Part shown: in pieces, positions 54,531-64,000 of the stretch
Numbering within the stretch: the first letter of the stretch is position 1
Layout: every line of letters starts with the position of its first letter
Assembly (NCBI RefSeq): GCF_024692365.1
Contig: NZ_JAILMR010000036.1
Location: 1 to 64,000 of the forward strand
Source of the DNA: Ruminococcus sp.
GTDB lineage: Bacteria; Bacillota; Clostridia; Oscillospirales; Ruminococcaceae
DNA length: 64,000 bases
Direction of reading: 5' to 3'
The notes under the pieces: model-generated
What the model saw: only the letters and a program-made list of their open reading frames with translations
Database searches by the model: none
Told to the model about the DNA's origin: nothing
Program-made: the position numbers and the translations under genes

Positions 54531-55940
54531 ATGAAGGAAAAAACACAGGTGGTCGATATCGACCGTTCGCGATATGATTTCCGATATGAGGAAGATGAGA
54601 GCGAATATCTTGAAAGCGGCATAGCGCCGGAAATAATCAAAGCGATATCCGATGAAAAGAACGATCCCGAATGGATGCGTGAGTTTCGTCTTAAATCTCT
54701 TGAAATATACGATCATACACCTATGGTGGACTGGGGTCCCGATATATCAGGGCTGAATGTTGACAGTATCGTTGCATATATCCGTCAGAAAAATCGTATG
54801 AAGACTGACTGGGAAGATGTTCCCGAGGATATCAAGGAAACATTTGAAAAACTGGGTATTCCACAGGCAGAACGTGAATCACTGGCGGGCGTAGGTGCGC
54901 AGTATGACAGCGAACTTGTATATCACAACGTTCGTCAGGAGGTCGCACAGTCAGGTGTTGTATATACTGACCTTGAAAGTGCAATGCACGATCCTAAGTA
55001 TGCTGATATCATAAAGTCCCACTTTATGAAGCTTGTGCCCCCTACGGATCATAAATTTGCAGCACTGCATGGTGCAGTATGGTCAGGCGGATCATTTGTA
55101 TATGTACCAAAAAACGTACATCTTGATATACCTCTGCAAAGCTATTTCAGACTTAACGCAAAGGGCGCAGGACAGTTCGAGCATACGCTGATAATACTTG
55201 AAGAAAACAGTTATCTGCACTTCATCGAAGGATGTTCAGCACCTAAATATTATGAAGCATCACTTCATGCAGGCTGTGTTGAACTCTATGTCGGCAAAGG
55301 TGCAAAGCTGAGATATTCGACGATTGAGAACTGGTCGAAGAATATGTACAATCTCAACACCAAGAGAGCTCTGGTTGAAGAAAATGGAACCATAGAGTGG
55401 GTATCGGGAAGCTTCGGTTCACACGTTTCATATCTCTATCCTATGAGTATATTAAACGGCAGAGGAGCAAGCGCTGAGTTCACAGGCATAACCTTTGCAG
55501 GTGAAGGTCAGAACCTTGATACAGGTGCAAAAATGGTTCATAATGCTCCCGAGACTTCTTCGTATATGAACACAAAATCCATCTCGAAGAGTGGCGGCGT
55601 AAGCACTTTCAGGAGTGCGGTTGTCGTTAAGGAGAACGCTAAGGGCAGCAAGAGTTCCGTCAACTGTGAATCGCTCATGCTGGATAGCATATCAAGATCT
55701 GATACTGTTCCAGTTATGGATATTCGCACAAAACAGTGTGATGTGGGACATGAAGCTAAGATCGGACGCATCAGTGATGAAACTGTTTTCTATCTGATGT
55801 CACGAGGACTGAGTGAAGAACAGGCGAGAGCGATGATCGTCCGCGGATTTGCAGATAACGTTTCAAAGGAGCTTCCTCTGGAATACGCAGTTGAGATGAA
55901 CAACCTCATCGGTCTTGAAATGCAAGGAGGCATAGGGTGA
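54531..55940 (+). CDS. sufB: Fe-S scaffold protein SufB
   Basis: 469 residues from the ATG at 54531 (GGGAG ahead; five bases after sufC). The C-terminal part has the family signature RSDTVPVMDIRTKQCDVGHEAKIGRISDETVFYL-type region (split here: DVGHEAKIG, FYLMSRGLSEEQA). It carries the growing cluster with SufC and SufD. Confidence 0.95.
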   Translation: MKEKTQVVDIDRSRYDFRYEEDESEYLESGIAPEIIKAISDEKNDPEWMREFRLKSLEIYDHTPMVDWGPDISGLNVDSIVAYIRQKNRMKTDWEDVPEDIKETFEKLGIPQAERESLAGVGAQYDSELVYHNVRQEVAQSGVVYTDLESAMHDPKYADIIKSHFMKLVPPTDHKFAALHGAVWSGGSFVYVPKNVHLDIPLQSYFRLNAKGAGQFEHTLIILEENSYLHFIEGCSAPKYYEASLHAGCVELYVGKGAKLRYSTIENWSKNMYNLNTKRALVEENGTIEWVSGSFGSHVSYLYPMSILNGRGASAEFTGITFAGEGQNLDTGAKMVHNAPETSSYMNTKSISKSGGVSTFRSAVVVKENAKGSKSSVNCESLMLDSISRSDTVPVMDIRTKQCDVGHEAKIGRISDETVFYLMSRGLSEEQARAMIVRGFADNVSKELPLEYAVEMNNLIGLEMQGGIG

Positions 55941-56767
55941 TTAATATGAGCGAAAAAAGAATAAATACTCTGCCCGTGCCCACATTCAGATGGCTCGGGG
56001 TGAATGACTACAAATATGATATAAAAGAATTTGATACAGATATCAAAGAGATCTCCGTTCCCGAAAACGAGAGCAAATCGGAAGTCGTATATATCGACAG
56101 TGAATCTGCAACTGATATCCGTATCAGTGCAGAAAATGGTTCAAAGATTAAACTTGTCTGTGTGTTCGATGTACAGGGTCAGGCACGCTCAAAAGTTACA
56201 GCTGAACTTGACGAAAACGCTTCTCTTGAACTTGTTGAGCTGTACCTCGGCGGTGATGTTGTGAGTGAAATAGTTACCGAACTGAAAGGAAGAAAAGCAA
56301 CTTTTGAAGCTGATATCGGATTCAAACTTGAAAGCGGTGATAAGCTTGATATCAATCTTATAGCTGACCATTTCGGCAGAAAAACTGTATCAAGCATAAA
56401 CGCAGGCGGTGTGCTTGGCGGCAGTGCAGAAAAGATTTTCAAGGGCACTATCGATTTCAAAAACGGCTCAGACGGTGCCAAGGGTGCTGAAAAAGAAGAG
56501 GTACTTCTGCTCAGTGATGAAGCAGTCAACAAGACAGTTCCTCTGATACTGTGTGCCGAAGAAAATGTTGAGGGAAATCACGGTGCATCTGTTGGACGTA
56601 TCGATGAAAAACAATTCTTCTATATGCAGTCGAGAGGTATCGACGAAGATAAGATATATGACCTTGCGGCACAGGCTAAACTTGCCAGGGTCATCAGCAG
56701 GATAGATGACAAAGAGACACTCGAAAGAATTAATGAGAGTCTCGGAAGAGGTGAAGACAGTGAGTAA
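55937..56767 (+). CDS. sufD: Fe-S assembly protein SufD
   Basis: 276 residues if it starts at GTG 55937, six bases after AAGGAGG, or 273 from ATG 55946. Short for SufD, but the C-terminal block GNHGASVGRIDEKQFFYMQS is diagnostic. It overlaps sufB at one end and sufS at the other. Confidence 0.9.
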   Translation: MINMSEKRINTLPVPTFRWLGVNDYKYDIKEFDTDIKEISVPENESKSEVVYIDSESATDIRISAENGSKIKLVCVFDVQGQARSKVTAELDENASLELVELYLGGDVVSEIVTELKGRKATFEADIGFKLESGDKLDINLIADHFGRKTVSSINAGGVLGGSAEKIFKGTIDFKNGSDGAKGAEKEEVLLLSDEAVNKTVPLILCAEENVEGNHGASVGRIDEKQFFYMQSRGIDEDKIYDLAAQAKLARVISRIDDKETLERINESLGRGEDSE

Positions 56768-57983
56768 AAAAAATATTTCAAAGGCAGATTTTCCTGTCTT
56801 TGAAAAGTATAAAGATCTGGTCTATCTCGATAATTCCGCAACGCAGCAAAAGCCCCGTCAGGTGCTTGAACGTGTGGAGAAATACTATCGGGAAGAAAAC
56901 GCCAATCCGCTGAGAGGACTTTATGATCTCAGCGTAAAGGCGACAGATGCATATGAAAATTCCCGCGAAAAGGTGCGTGAATTTATCGGTGCAAACACCA
57001 CCAAGGAGATCATATTTACCAGAAATGCAAGCGAGAGCCTGAACCTTATCGCATACAGCTGGGGCAGGGCGAATATCGAAAGCGGTGACGAGATACTTGT
57101 TGCAATATCCGAGCATCATTCCGATCTTCTGCCGTGGCAGCTGCTGGCGAAAGAAAAAGGTGCAGAAATCAAATATCTTGATTGTGATAAATATGGTGAA
57201 TATACAGCAGATGATCTGAAAAAAGCCCTGACACCCAAGACAAAGATTTTTGCGATTGCGCAGATTTCCAATGTGTTCGGCAGGGTAAATCCGATAAAAG
57301 AATTTGCAAAGATCTGTCACGATAACGGTACACTTATCGTATGTGACGGTGCACAGAGCGTGCCCCATATACCAGTTGATGTCAATGATCTGGACGTTGA
57401 TTTCCTTGCATTTTCGGGACACAAAATGCTGGCACCAATGGGTATCGGTGTACTTTACGGAAGGGAAGAACTTCTTGAAAAAATGCCTCCATTCCTGTCG
57501 GGCGGTGAGATGATAGAGTATGTTACCCGCGAGGGTGCAACTTATGCCGAACTTCCACATAAGTTCGAGGCAGGTACAGTAAATGTCGGCGGTGCAGTTG
57601 GTCTTGCGGCGGCTATCGATTATATCAATGATCTCGGTTTTGAAGCTATCGAGAAACGCGAGAATGAACTCACAGAGCTTGCTTTCAACGAGATGAAAAA
57701 GATACCTTACGTGAATATCATTGGTTCAGAAAAAGCAGAAGATCACCACGGTATACTGACATTTACTATCGAGGGTGTACACCCACATGATGTCGCAGCG
57801 ATATTCGATGCAGACAATATTGCGATACGTGCAGGACATCACTGCGCACAGCCCTTACATCAGCATCTGGGCGTTCAGTCAACAACAAGAATGAGCCTTG
57901 CATTTTATAATGACGAGCAGGATATAAAGCGTTTTATCGAAACGCTGAAAACAATAAGAAGGAGAATGGGATATGACAGATAA
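56760..57983 (+). CDS. sufS: Cysteine desulfurase SufS
   Basis: 407 residues if started at GTG 56760, which lies eight bases after GAGG and begins SKKNISKADFPVF; ATGs at 56706 and 56733 lie deeper in sufD and lack a site. PLP lysine in FSGHKMLAPMG, catalytic Cys in RAGHHCAQPLHQ. It frees sulfur from cysteine for SufU. Confidence 0.93.
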   Translation: MSKKNISKADFPVFEKYKDLVYLDNSATQQKPRQVLERVEKYYREENANPLRGLYDLSVKATDAYENSREKVREFIGANTTKEIIFTRNASESLNLIAYSWGRANIESGDEILVAISEHHSDLLPWQLLAKEKGAEIKYLDCDKYGEYTADDLKKALTPKTKIFAIAQISNVFGRVNPIKEFAKICHDNGTLIVCDGAQSVPHIPVDVNDLDVDFLAFSGHKMLAPMGIGVLYGREELLEKMPPFLSGGEMIEYVTREGATYAELPHKFEAGTVNVGGAVGLAAAIDYINDLGFEAIEKRENELTELAFNEMKKIPYVNIIGSEKAEDHHGILTFTIEGVHPHDVAAIFDADNIAIRAGHHCAQPLHQHLGVQSTTRMSLAFYNDEQDIKRFIETLKTIRRRMGYDR

Positions 57984-58401
57984 TTTTTACGGCGAGGTGC
58001 TTGCCGACCACAATCTGCACCCGCTCCACAGGCATGAACTGCCATGCGCGACCCATGTGTGTAAGGGCTTGAATCCTACTTGCGGTGATGATATCGAGCT
58101 TCATCTCGATATACATGACGGTGTTATCACTGACGGTTCCTTTACAGGTCTGGGCTGCGCGATATCTCAGGCATCGGCAGACATAATGCTGGAGCTGATA
58201 ATCGGAAAAACTCCCGACGAAGCAAGGTACTATGCTTCACTTTTCCATAAGATGATCGAGGGAAAAATAACCGACGAAGAACTTGAAGAACTTGAAGAAG
58301 CAGGAGCATTGCAGAACGTTTTAAAAATGCCCGCAAGGGTGAAATGTGCAATGCTTAGCTGGAACACAATGGAGAAGCTGCTGAATGGAGGTGACAGCTG
58401 A
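57973..58401 (+). CDS. sufU: Sulfur carrier SufU
   Basis: 142 residues. Three zinc/sulfur cysteines as expected: NPTCGDD, GLGCAISQASADIM and RVKCAMLSW. It accepts sulfur from SufS. Overlaps sufS by 11 bases. Confidence 0.94.
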   Translation: MTDNFYGEVLADHNLHPLHRHELPCATHVCKGLNPTCGDDIELHLDIHDGVITDGSFTGLGCAISQASADIMLELIIGKTPDEARYYASLFHKMIEGKITDEELEELEEAGALQNVLKMPARVKCAMLSWNTMEKLLNGGDS

Positions 58402-58402
58402 T

Positions 58403-58855
58403 ATGAAGATATCAACAAGAGTTGAGCTTGGTATCGTAGCACTTGCAGATATTGCCGTGAATTCGGAGAAAGGCAATACTGTATCGTCCGCGGAGATAGC
58501 GGAAAGACAAAACATATCCCAGAAGTATCTTGAACAGATCGTTCTCGGACTTCGTCAGGGCGGATTTGTCAAGGGTCAGAAAGGTTCCCACGGCGGATAT
58601 GTCCTCACACGTCCTGCGGAGAAAATATTCCTTTCTGAGATACTCAACGCCCTCGATAACAATATCCTTGCCGATACTTACGAGGCGGATGATGATCAGG
58701 AAAACAACAATATCAGGGCTTCTGTAAACAGCTGTCTTTGGGGAAATATCAACAACTATATGCGGCGTTTTACCGAGCAGATGTCTCTTGCAGATCTCAT
58801 AAAAGAGTGTCAGAATGAAACCACCGAAAAGAAAAATTATATGTATTATATCTGA
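58403..58855 (+). CDS. Rrf2-family regulator of suf
   Basis: 150 residues from the ATG at 58403 after GGAGGTGA. Winged-helix of the Rrf2 family (MKISTRVELGIVALADIA; AERQNISQKYLEQIVLGLRQ; GSHGGYVLTRP). IscR-type members carry three Cys for a [2Fe-2S] cluster; here only one Cys is near that place (VNSCLWG). It may therefore sense by another ligand set. It probably represses or tunes the suf operon. Confidence 0.88.
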   Translation: MKISTRVELGIVALADIAVNSEKGNTVSSAEIAERQNISQKYLEQIVLGLRQGGFVKGQKGSHGGYVLTRPAEKIFLSEILNALDNNILADTYEADDDQENNNIRASVNSCLWGNINNYMRRFTEQMSLADLIKECQNETTEKKNYMYYI

Positions 58856-58873
58856 TAATACTTATAAATGAAT

Positions 58874-58907
58874 ACCCCCGAAGCGGACAGATCTGCACTT
58901 CGGGGGT
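58874..58907. terminator. Bidirectional terminator after suf operon
   Basis: Perfect 10-bp stem ACCCCCGAAG / CTTCGGGGGT, T-run on the plus side. Confidence 0.88.
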
Positions 58908-58929
58908 CATATTTTTTGTCATGAAAATA

Positions 58930-59676
58930 TCAGGGCTGGCTATATAAAACATAGAAATCTTCGCCATCATTAACAGCCTTAACAAGGTCTATCAATTCCT
59001 GTACGGAATGTTTGTCAAGCCATTCTTTGATCTCATGCTTCGCACATAAATAGTGGAATTGACGCTCGTCTTCATCTTTTGATTGAAACTCGGAGAATGA
59101 ATCCATATCCTTCAAAGGAGTAGCTTTTTTACCGTTGTCGGTCCTTTTGACCCAGTTCTCATAGCTGTATTTTTCGCGGTAATCATTCTGTGTTGCAAGC
59201 CCTTCATCGAACCATACGGGCAGATTTCGCTGAGTATCGGATGAAATATATGAATGCAGTTCAGCGTGAGTAAATTCATGTGCGACAACATCAACATTGA
59301 AATAATCATTCGATAAACAGATATAATCTTTCTTGGTAGGGAATGGAAACGTTGTTGTGTCTTTTTCACCTATCTTATCAGATATCTTCTTGTCATCGCA
59401 GATGACGACCATGGTGTTATCAAGACATTGCATATCCCCGTAAAAGTTTTTTACACGTGCTTTTGCTTCTGCGGTCACTTCAAGGATCTCGTCGGAGGTC
59501 AGTGAATTATCCTTGTTGAGATATACATTATTCTCTATTTCCTGAAATTCCGGTCTGAATGGGATACTTTGGATATAGCCGATCTTTGTGAACTGAAAAT
59601 ACCAGACTGCTGCAATTATAAGCAGCATCAGTACAGTGAAACTGATGAAAAATTTTTTCTTTGCTCTTGCTTTCAT
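58930..59676 (-). CDS. Membrane-anchored zinc metalloprotease (gluzincin type)
   Basis: 248 residues: basic head, one membrane anchor (about 9-28), and an outside domain with HEFTH (133-137) and, 20 residues later, WFDEGLA with E158. HExxH plus a downstream Glu in that setting is the peptidase-MA-like zinc site. Family members are aminopeptidase-like or of unknown substrate. It lies alone between suf and the nitrogenase-like operon with its own promoter. Confidence 0.82.
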   Translation of the reverse strand: MKARAKKKFFISFTVLMLLIIAAVWYFQFTKIGYIQSIPFRPEFQEIENNVYLNKDNSLTSDEILEVTAEAKARVKNFYGDMQCLDNTMVVICDDKKISDKIGEKDTTTFPFPTKKDYICLSNDYFNVDVVAHEFTHAELHSYISSDTQRNLPVWFDEGLATQNDYREKYSYENWVKRTDNGKKATPLKDMDSFSEFQSKDEDERQFHYLCAKHEIKEWLDKHSVQELIDLVKAVNDGEDFYVLYSQP

Positions 59677-59718
59677 GGTGTCGTCTCCTTTATGTTTTTT
59701 GATCTGTCTGTGATTAAT

Positions 59719-59747
59719 ATTATACTGCTAAATATTGATAATGTCAA
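59719..59747 (-). promoter_or_regulatory. Promoter of the metalloprotease gene
   Basis: Minus-strand TTGACA (59747-59742), 17 bases, TATAAT (59724-59719). Confidence 0.75.
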
Positions 59748-59781
59748 CAGTTAACTTTATAATCTATCTGCTGTAAAAAAA

Positions 59782-59805
59782 ATCCCCCGTCATCTGACAG
59801 GGGAT
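59782..59805 (-). terminator. Terminator of the nitrogenase-like operon
   Basis: Stem ATCCCCCGTC / GACAGGGGAT (one mismatch), T-run on the minus strand, five bases after the stop at 59810. Confidence 0.85.
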
Positions 59806-59809
59806 ATAT

Positions 59810-60142
59810 CTATATAATTTTATCTGCAATAAACTTATCAAGCACAGCGTCTATTTGTCCGCTTACTTCAAACACGCGTACGTTCCTGGATATCAGATAT
59901 GCTGCTGCGCCCTCGCCGATCTTTTGTACCAGCAAAGCATCGCAGTCCGAAAGCAGTTCGATTATTTTATCGAAACGTGTAGTATCATGACCGAGTGAAT
60001 GCTGACAGGCAGCTACTGCATCGCGTACATCAAGGAATTTATGACCTGTTTCATTCAGCTCATATACTCTAAAGAAATTTGCATGACCGAAGTGTTCGTT
60101 TACTGTAAAACCATCGGATGTTGCTACTGCTATTTTTGACAT
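59810..60142 (-). CDS. NifX/NafY-type FeMo-cofactor-binding-domain protein
   Basis: 110 residues, a single dinitrogenase iron-molybdenum cofactor domain: KIAVATSDGFTVNEHFGHANFF at the start (NEHFGHA is the usual cofactor-binding motif) and DALLVQKIGEGAAAYL in the middle. It may carry or protect the metal cofactor of the HDK enzyme. Separated from the NifK-like gene by a hairpin with a short T-run. Confidence 0.85.
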   Translation of the reverse strand: MSKIAVATSDGFTVNEHFGHANFFRVYELNETGHKFLDVRDAVAACQHSLGHDTTRFDKIIELLSDCDALLVQKIGEGAAAYLISRNVRVFEVSGQIDAVLDKFIADKII

Positions 60143-60164
60143 TTTATGTACCTCACTTTTAAAA

Positions 60165-60192
60165 ATATCTCCTGCCGTCTGACAGGAGATAT
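60165..60192 (-). terminator. Intra-operon hairpin (attenuator-like)
   Basis: Perfect 10-bp stem ATATCTCCTG / CAGGAGATAT, then TTTTTAA on the minus strand, between the NifK-like and NifX-like genes. It may reduce or stabilise expression. Confidence 0.65.
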
Positions 60193-60198
60193 CTGTTA

Positions 60199-61539
60199 TT
60201 ATTTATATGTTGCCAACGCAGTGTTGTAGATATCCTCTATAACTCTGAGTCCGCCTGTATAACCAACATAATTCGTTGTCATAACTATGCGGTAAGGTGT
60301 AGGACAAGCGATGGAGAGGAAGTCTGCATTGATCTCGGCTGCAAGTTCCTTATCCCAGCCGCTGCCGAGGATAAGTCCTCTGCCCTTGTGTTCAAGACCT
60401 CTGATAACGTCCTGCATAGCACCTGCATCGGGGTCAAAATATACAGGGATCTCACGCTTGTCAGATGTAGCCTTGATGTCTGCTTCGATCTGTTCCTGAT
60501 ATTTTTTCGGAACATTATCAACGATGAACTGCTCCTTTGGAACAAGTCCTGTTTCGTGAAGCAGGAACTTTGTCAGACCAACAACATATCCGGCATCGTG
60601 GAGGATATGTACATAGCTGGGAAGACCGTAACGGAATTCCAGCAGGAAAGTTGCAAGGTTGTCAAGCTCCTCATAGTAAGCTTTTTCCTCTTCTTCGATG
60701 AACTTTCTTGCCTTCTTTTCATCGATCTCTGCACCCTGTTCAAGTGCAAAATCTACTACGCCGTTCAGGAACTTTGTAGTCTCATTTGCACCTATGGGCA
60801 GGTACCCAAACTTGAAATAAGGCTGACCGTATCTGCGCTTGAGATTTTTTACGATGGGCTCACCGTACCAGGGAGATACGAACACATTGAAGTTCGCCTT
60901 GGGTATGGTCTGCCATTCCTTTACGCCGTCCGAATGAGGTCCGAAAAGGATATTTACTTTCAGACCGAGACCTTCCAGAAGCCTCTTATACTCTTTCAGG
61001 TTGCCCTTCCAGAACTGATCCTGATAGGGTATGGAAGCTATAACGTTCACCAGATTCTTCTCCGAACGGGATGGATTTTCTTCCTCAAAACGGCTTACAT
61101 ACTGGTCGATTATAGCATTCACAACTGCCGAATGTGATACATAGTTGTTCGACTTAAAGCCCGAAGTTTCAACGTGAACGATGGGTCTGTCCTCTTCATA
61201 AAGGAACTCGTCTGTGACGCTTGCAACGTCATCACCAACGATACCTGCGGTACATCCTGTAACGACAACCTGCAGATCTGTATCCAGAACCTTGTAGGTG
61301 TTCTTTATAATATTGCGGAGTCTGTCGGTTCCGCCGAATACAACTTCTTTCTCGCTGAAATTCGTGCAGGGTGCAGTTTCACCGCCTGCGTAACCTGACG
61401 AACGTTCAAAAAAGCCCTTTATCATAACTCCGCAGCCGGGACCCGAGTGAAGTATCGGTACAGCGCGGGGGATAGCTACTACAGTCTGCAATGCGCCGAT
61501 GGCACAGGTGTAGCGCTCCTGTTCAATAAGTCCTGCCAT
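60199..61539 (-). CDS. nifK: NifK-like nitrogenase beta subunit homologue
   Basis: 446 residues, shorter than typical NifK because the N-terminal extension is missing. The three P-cluster-type cysteines are present at 12 (YTCAIGA), 36 (GPGC) and 96 (TGCTAGIVGDD). It pairs with the NifD-like protein encoded directly upstream. Given the differences in its partner, it may belong to a nitrogenase-like branch rather than to classical nitrogenase. Start after AGGAG. Confidence 0.85.
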   Translation of the reverse strand: MAGLIEQERYTCAIGALQTVVAIPRAVPILHSGPGCGVMIKGFFERSSGYAGGETAPCTNFSEKEVVFGGTDRLRNIIKNTYKVLDTDLQVVVTGCTAGIVGDDVASVTDEFLYEEDRPIVHVETSGFKSNNYVSHSAVVNAIIDQYVSRFEEENPSRSEKNLVNVIASIPYQDQFWKGNLKEYKRLLEGLGLKVNILFGPHSDGVKEWQTIPKANFNVFVSPWYGEPIVKNLKRRYGQPYFKFGYLPIGANETTKFLNGVVDFALEQGAEIDEKKARKFIEEEEKAYYEELDNLATFLLEFRYGLPSYVHILHDAGYVVGLTKFLLHETGLVPKEQFIVDNVPKKYQEQIEADIKATSDKREIPVYFDPDAGAMQDVIRGLEHKGRGLILGSGWDKELAAEINADFLSIACPTPYRIVMTTNYVGYTGGLRVIEDIYNTALATYK

Positions 61540-61552
61540 ATTTATTTCTCCT

Positions 61553-63022
61553 TTACTTTCCCAAGAATGTGTAGGGCTCCTGATCCAGCCACCACTTTGT
61601 ATAAGGGTTAGCTGAGTGCTTAGCCAGATTCTTTACGAACTCATCGTTCTCGATAGTTTCGAGTATACGCTCGCCGTAGTTTACCAGACCTTCGTAGCCC
61701 ATGCCGAAATGTTCGTCACCGACCAGAAGCGAGGGTATACCAAGCTTTGCACCCCATAGTGTCATGCCGCCATGACGTGCAAGAAGTATGTCGGGCTTGA
61801 TACGGTTGAGTACGTTAACAAGTTCAAACTCCTGCTTGTTGCAGACGTTGTAGTTGGGAACATCGCCGTAATCCGATACGGTATGTCTTAGGGTATCAGC
61901 ACGCTCGTCCTCGTTATCATACTGAGGATCGTGGTGGAATATCGCAGCGCCCTGAGGCTCCATGCCCAGTTCTTTCAGCAGAGCCAGCAGAGAATGTCCG
62001 TGGGAAGCACCTGCCGTAACGTAAGCGGTCTTGCCCTTTAGCTTCTCGCGGAGAGCTTCGATCTTGGGCATATATTCCTTTTTCTTGCGTGCGAGGAATT
62101 CTTCAACTTCCTTTTCCTTGCCGATTATCTGACCCAGTTCTCTGAACCAGCGATCTGTCTGTGCAATGCCGTAAGGTGGCGAATTGCGTATCTCGGGAAC
62201 GCCGAACTGCTGTTCCAGAGCTGCACCGAGATATGAACCAAGTGTGGAACAAGCCTGTATAGTCAGTGCAGCTTCACTTGAATAGCTCAGGCTGTCAACA
62301 GTTGCAAAGGGAGTGATATAGTTGGGTTCGTAACCGAACTCTGCGAACCACTCACGGAAAATATCACTGCCCCAGAAGTTGATAACATTGATGATGTTTC
62401 TCTTCTGTCTTGCAGGCTTGATTATCTTTCTTGCGATACCGTGGTATCCCGCATCGAAGCCCGATGTCCACATCTTTGAACGGAAGCCTTCGCAGAATAC
62501 TGCAACTACGGGTATACCAAGTTCTTTCTGAGCAGCATTGGTAACGCTCTCAACATCATCACCGATGATACCTGCCGCACAGGTGGTTATAACGAATATT
62601 GCACTGGGCTTAGCTCGCTTGTGTACCTCACGTATAGCAGCTTCTAGCTTCTTGCTGCCGCCGTAGATTGTATCTTTTTCCTCCAAGTTGGTGGAGTATA
62701 TCTTTCTCTGTGTAGGATGGTCAAGCTGTCTGAGATATGCATTTACGCGGTAGGTGAAAGCAAATTCATGCAGGCAGGTGGAACATCCTACAGGACCGTG
62801 AGAGATTATCGCAGCGTCCTGTATAAGTGTCAGCGTACAGGCAGCGTTGGAAGTTCCGCAGCCGAGGCACTGGCTGAAAGAACGGTTCTTGTCTTTCATT
62901 TTTCCGCCGCAGGCAGAGCAAGCATCTACAAGCTCCTTAGCTGTTCCCTGAAATCCCGTGATCGAGTTCAGACGTATCTCACGTATCTCGACCTCAGGTA
63001 TATTCAAATTAACTTTACTCAT
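61553..63022 (-). CDS. nifD: NifD-like nitrogenase alpha subunit homologue
   Basis: 489 residues from the ATG at 63022 after AGGAG (a TTG six bases earlier is not needed). P-cluster-type Cys at 55, 80 (HGPVGC) and 148 (TTCAAGIIGDD). CEGFR and the following His (194) are as in NifD. The cofactor Cys (275 in Azotobacter) matches C258 in QACSTLG, but the cofactor His (442, in YHGFDGF) aligns with Met441 in GMGYEGL; H438 is nearby. An extra CSAC...CLGC set lies at 35-55. No nifE, N or B in the window. Nitrogen fixation cannot be assumed. Confidence 0.85.
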   Translation of the reverse strand: MSKVNLNIPEVEIREIRLNSITGFQGTAKELVDACSACGGKMKDKNRSFSQCLGCGTSNAACTLTLIQDAAIISHGPVGCSTCLHEFAFTYRVNAYLRQLDHPTQRKIYSTNLEEKDTIYGGSKKLEAAIREVHKRAKPSAIFVITTCAAGIIGDDVESVTNAAQKELGIPVVAVFCEGFRSKMWTSGFDAGYHGIARKIIKPARQKRNIINVINFWGSDIFREWFAEFGYEPNYITPFATVDSLSYSSEAALTIQACSTLGSYLGAALEQQFGVPEIRNSPPYGIAQTDRWFRELGQIIGKEKEVEEFLARKKKEYMPKIEALREKLKGKTAYVTAGASHGHSLLALLKELGMEPQGAAIFHHDPQYDNEDERADTLRHTVSDYGDVPNYNVCNKQEFELVNVLNRIKPDILLARHGGMTLWGAKLGIPSLLVGDEHFGMGYEGLVNYGERILETIENDEFVKNLAKHSANPYTKWWLDQEPYTFLGK

Positions 63023-63108
63023 TATCAAAACTCCTATTCCGAATGGGTATCCCCGATTCTGTATATGACTGTGTTTCAGATAAAGTATGTCAATAATTTC
63101 AGATCATA

Positions 63109-63972
<864 letters not shown>

Positions 63973-64000
63973 TTACCTCATTTCAAATTTATATTGATTT

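Noticed and set aside
56778-57560. 260-codon minus-strand frame under sufS
   Set aside because: Antisense to a complete cysteine desulfurase; composition is typical of a shadow frame.
60388-61137. 249-codon plus-strand frame under the NifK-like gene
   Set aside because: Antisense shadow; no ribosome site and no domain.

Overview
The window looks like a chromosomal segment of a fibrolytic Ruminococcus close to R. albus (Oscillospiraceae). This is inferred from several secreted glycoside hydrolases with dockerin modules (two GH5, two GH43), firmicute TTGACA-17-TATAAT promoters, ECF-type folate uptake under a THF riboswitch, a sufCBDSU operon, a nifHDK-like operon and many c-di-GMP signalling proteins. 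No rRNA, tRNA or CRISPR array was recognised.

Layout. 1-462: remnant of an ISL3-type transposase. 770-5400: three GGDEF proteins with different sensors; the second and third share a duplicated promoter region. 5540-6480: gene-free block built of nested inverted repeats. 6487-9022: zinc uptake operon whose lipoprotein is a ZnuA split by two ZinT domains. 9271-11249: a YibE/F membrane protein pair. 11725-17145: an ABC transporter (binding protein, permease, ATPase), a carbon-monoxide-dehydrogenase-like protein with a histidine-rich head and an altered active-site cluster, and two small membrane proteins. 17282-34182: plant-polysaccharide region with GH5 and GH43 enzymes, an AraC regulator and an LRR surface protein, interrupted by folT-folC and another LacI-like/GGDEF sensor. 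34275-40280: deaminase, alcohol dehydrogenase, SDR, epimerase, AraC regulator and MATE transporter. 40574-44023: a large PAS/GGDEF/EAL protein. 44107-47742: FMN riboswitch and ribD-ribE-ribBA-ribH. 47806-51801: divergent AraC regulator and GH2 beta-galactosidase. 52002-53560: ECF sigma factor and its probable anti-sigma partner. 53780-58855: sufCBDSU with an Rrf2 regulator. 58930-59676: membrane-anchored metalloprotease. 59810-63966: nitrogenase-like HDK plus a FeMo-co-binding-domain protein.

How it fits together. The secreted enzymes cut cellulose and arabinan/arabinoxylan; dockerins and carbohydrate-binding modules place them on scaffolds or substrate, and AraC regulators plus lacZ link sugar sensing to expression. 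Metal and cofactor genes (zinc, Fe-S, flavin, folate) are unusually dense. Two complex metalloenzyme loci (CODH-like and nitrogenase-like) both depart from their textbook relatives at cofactor ligands and are the best candidates for undescribed biochemistry.
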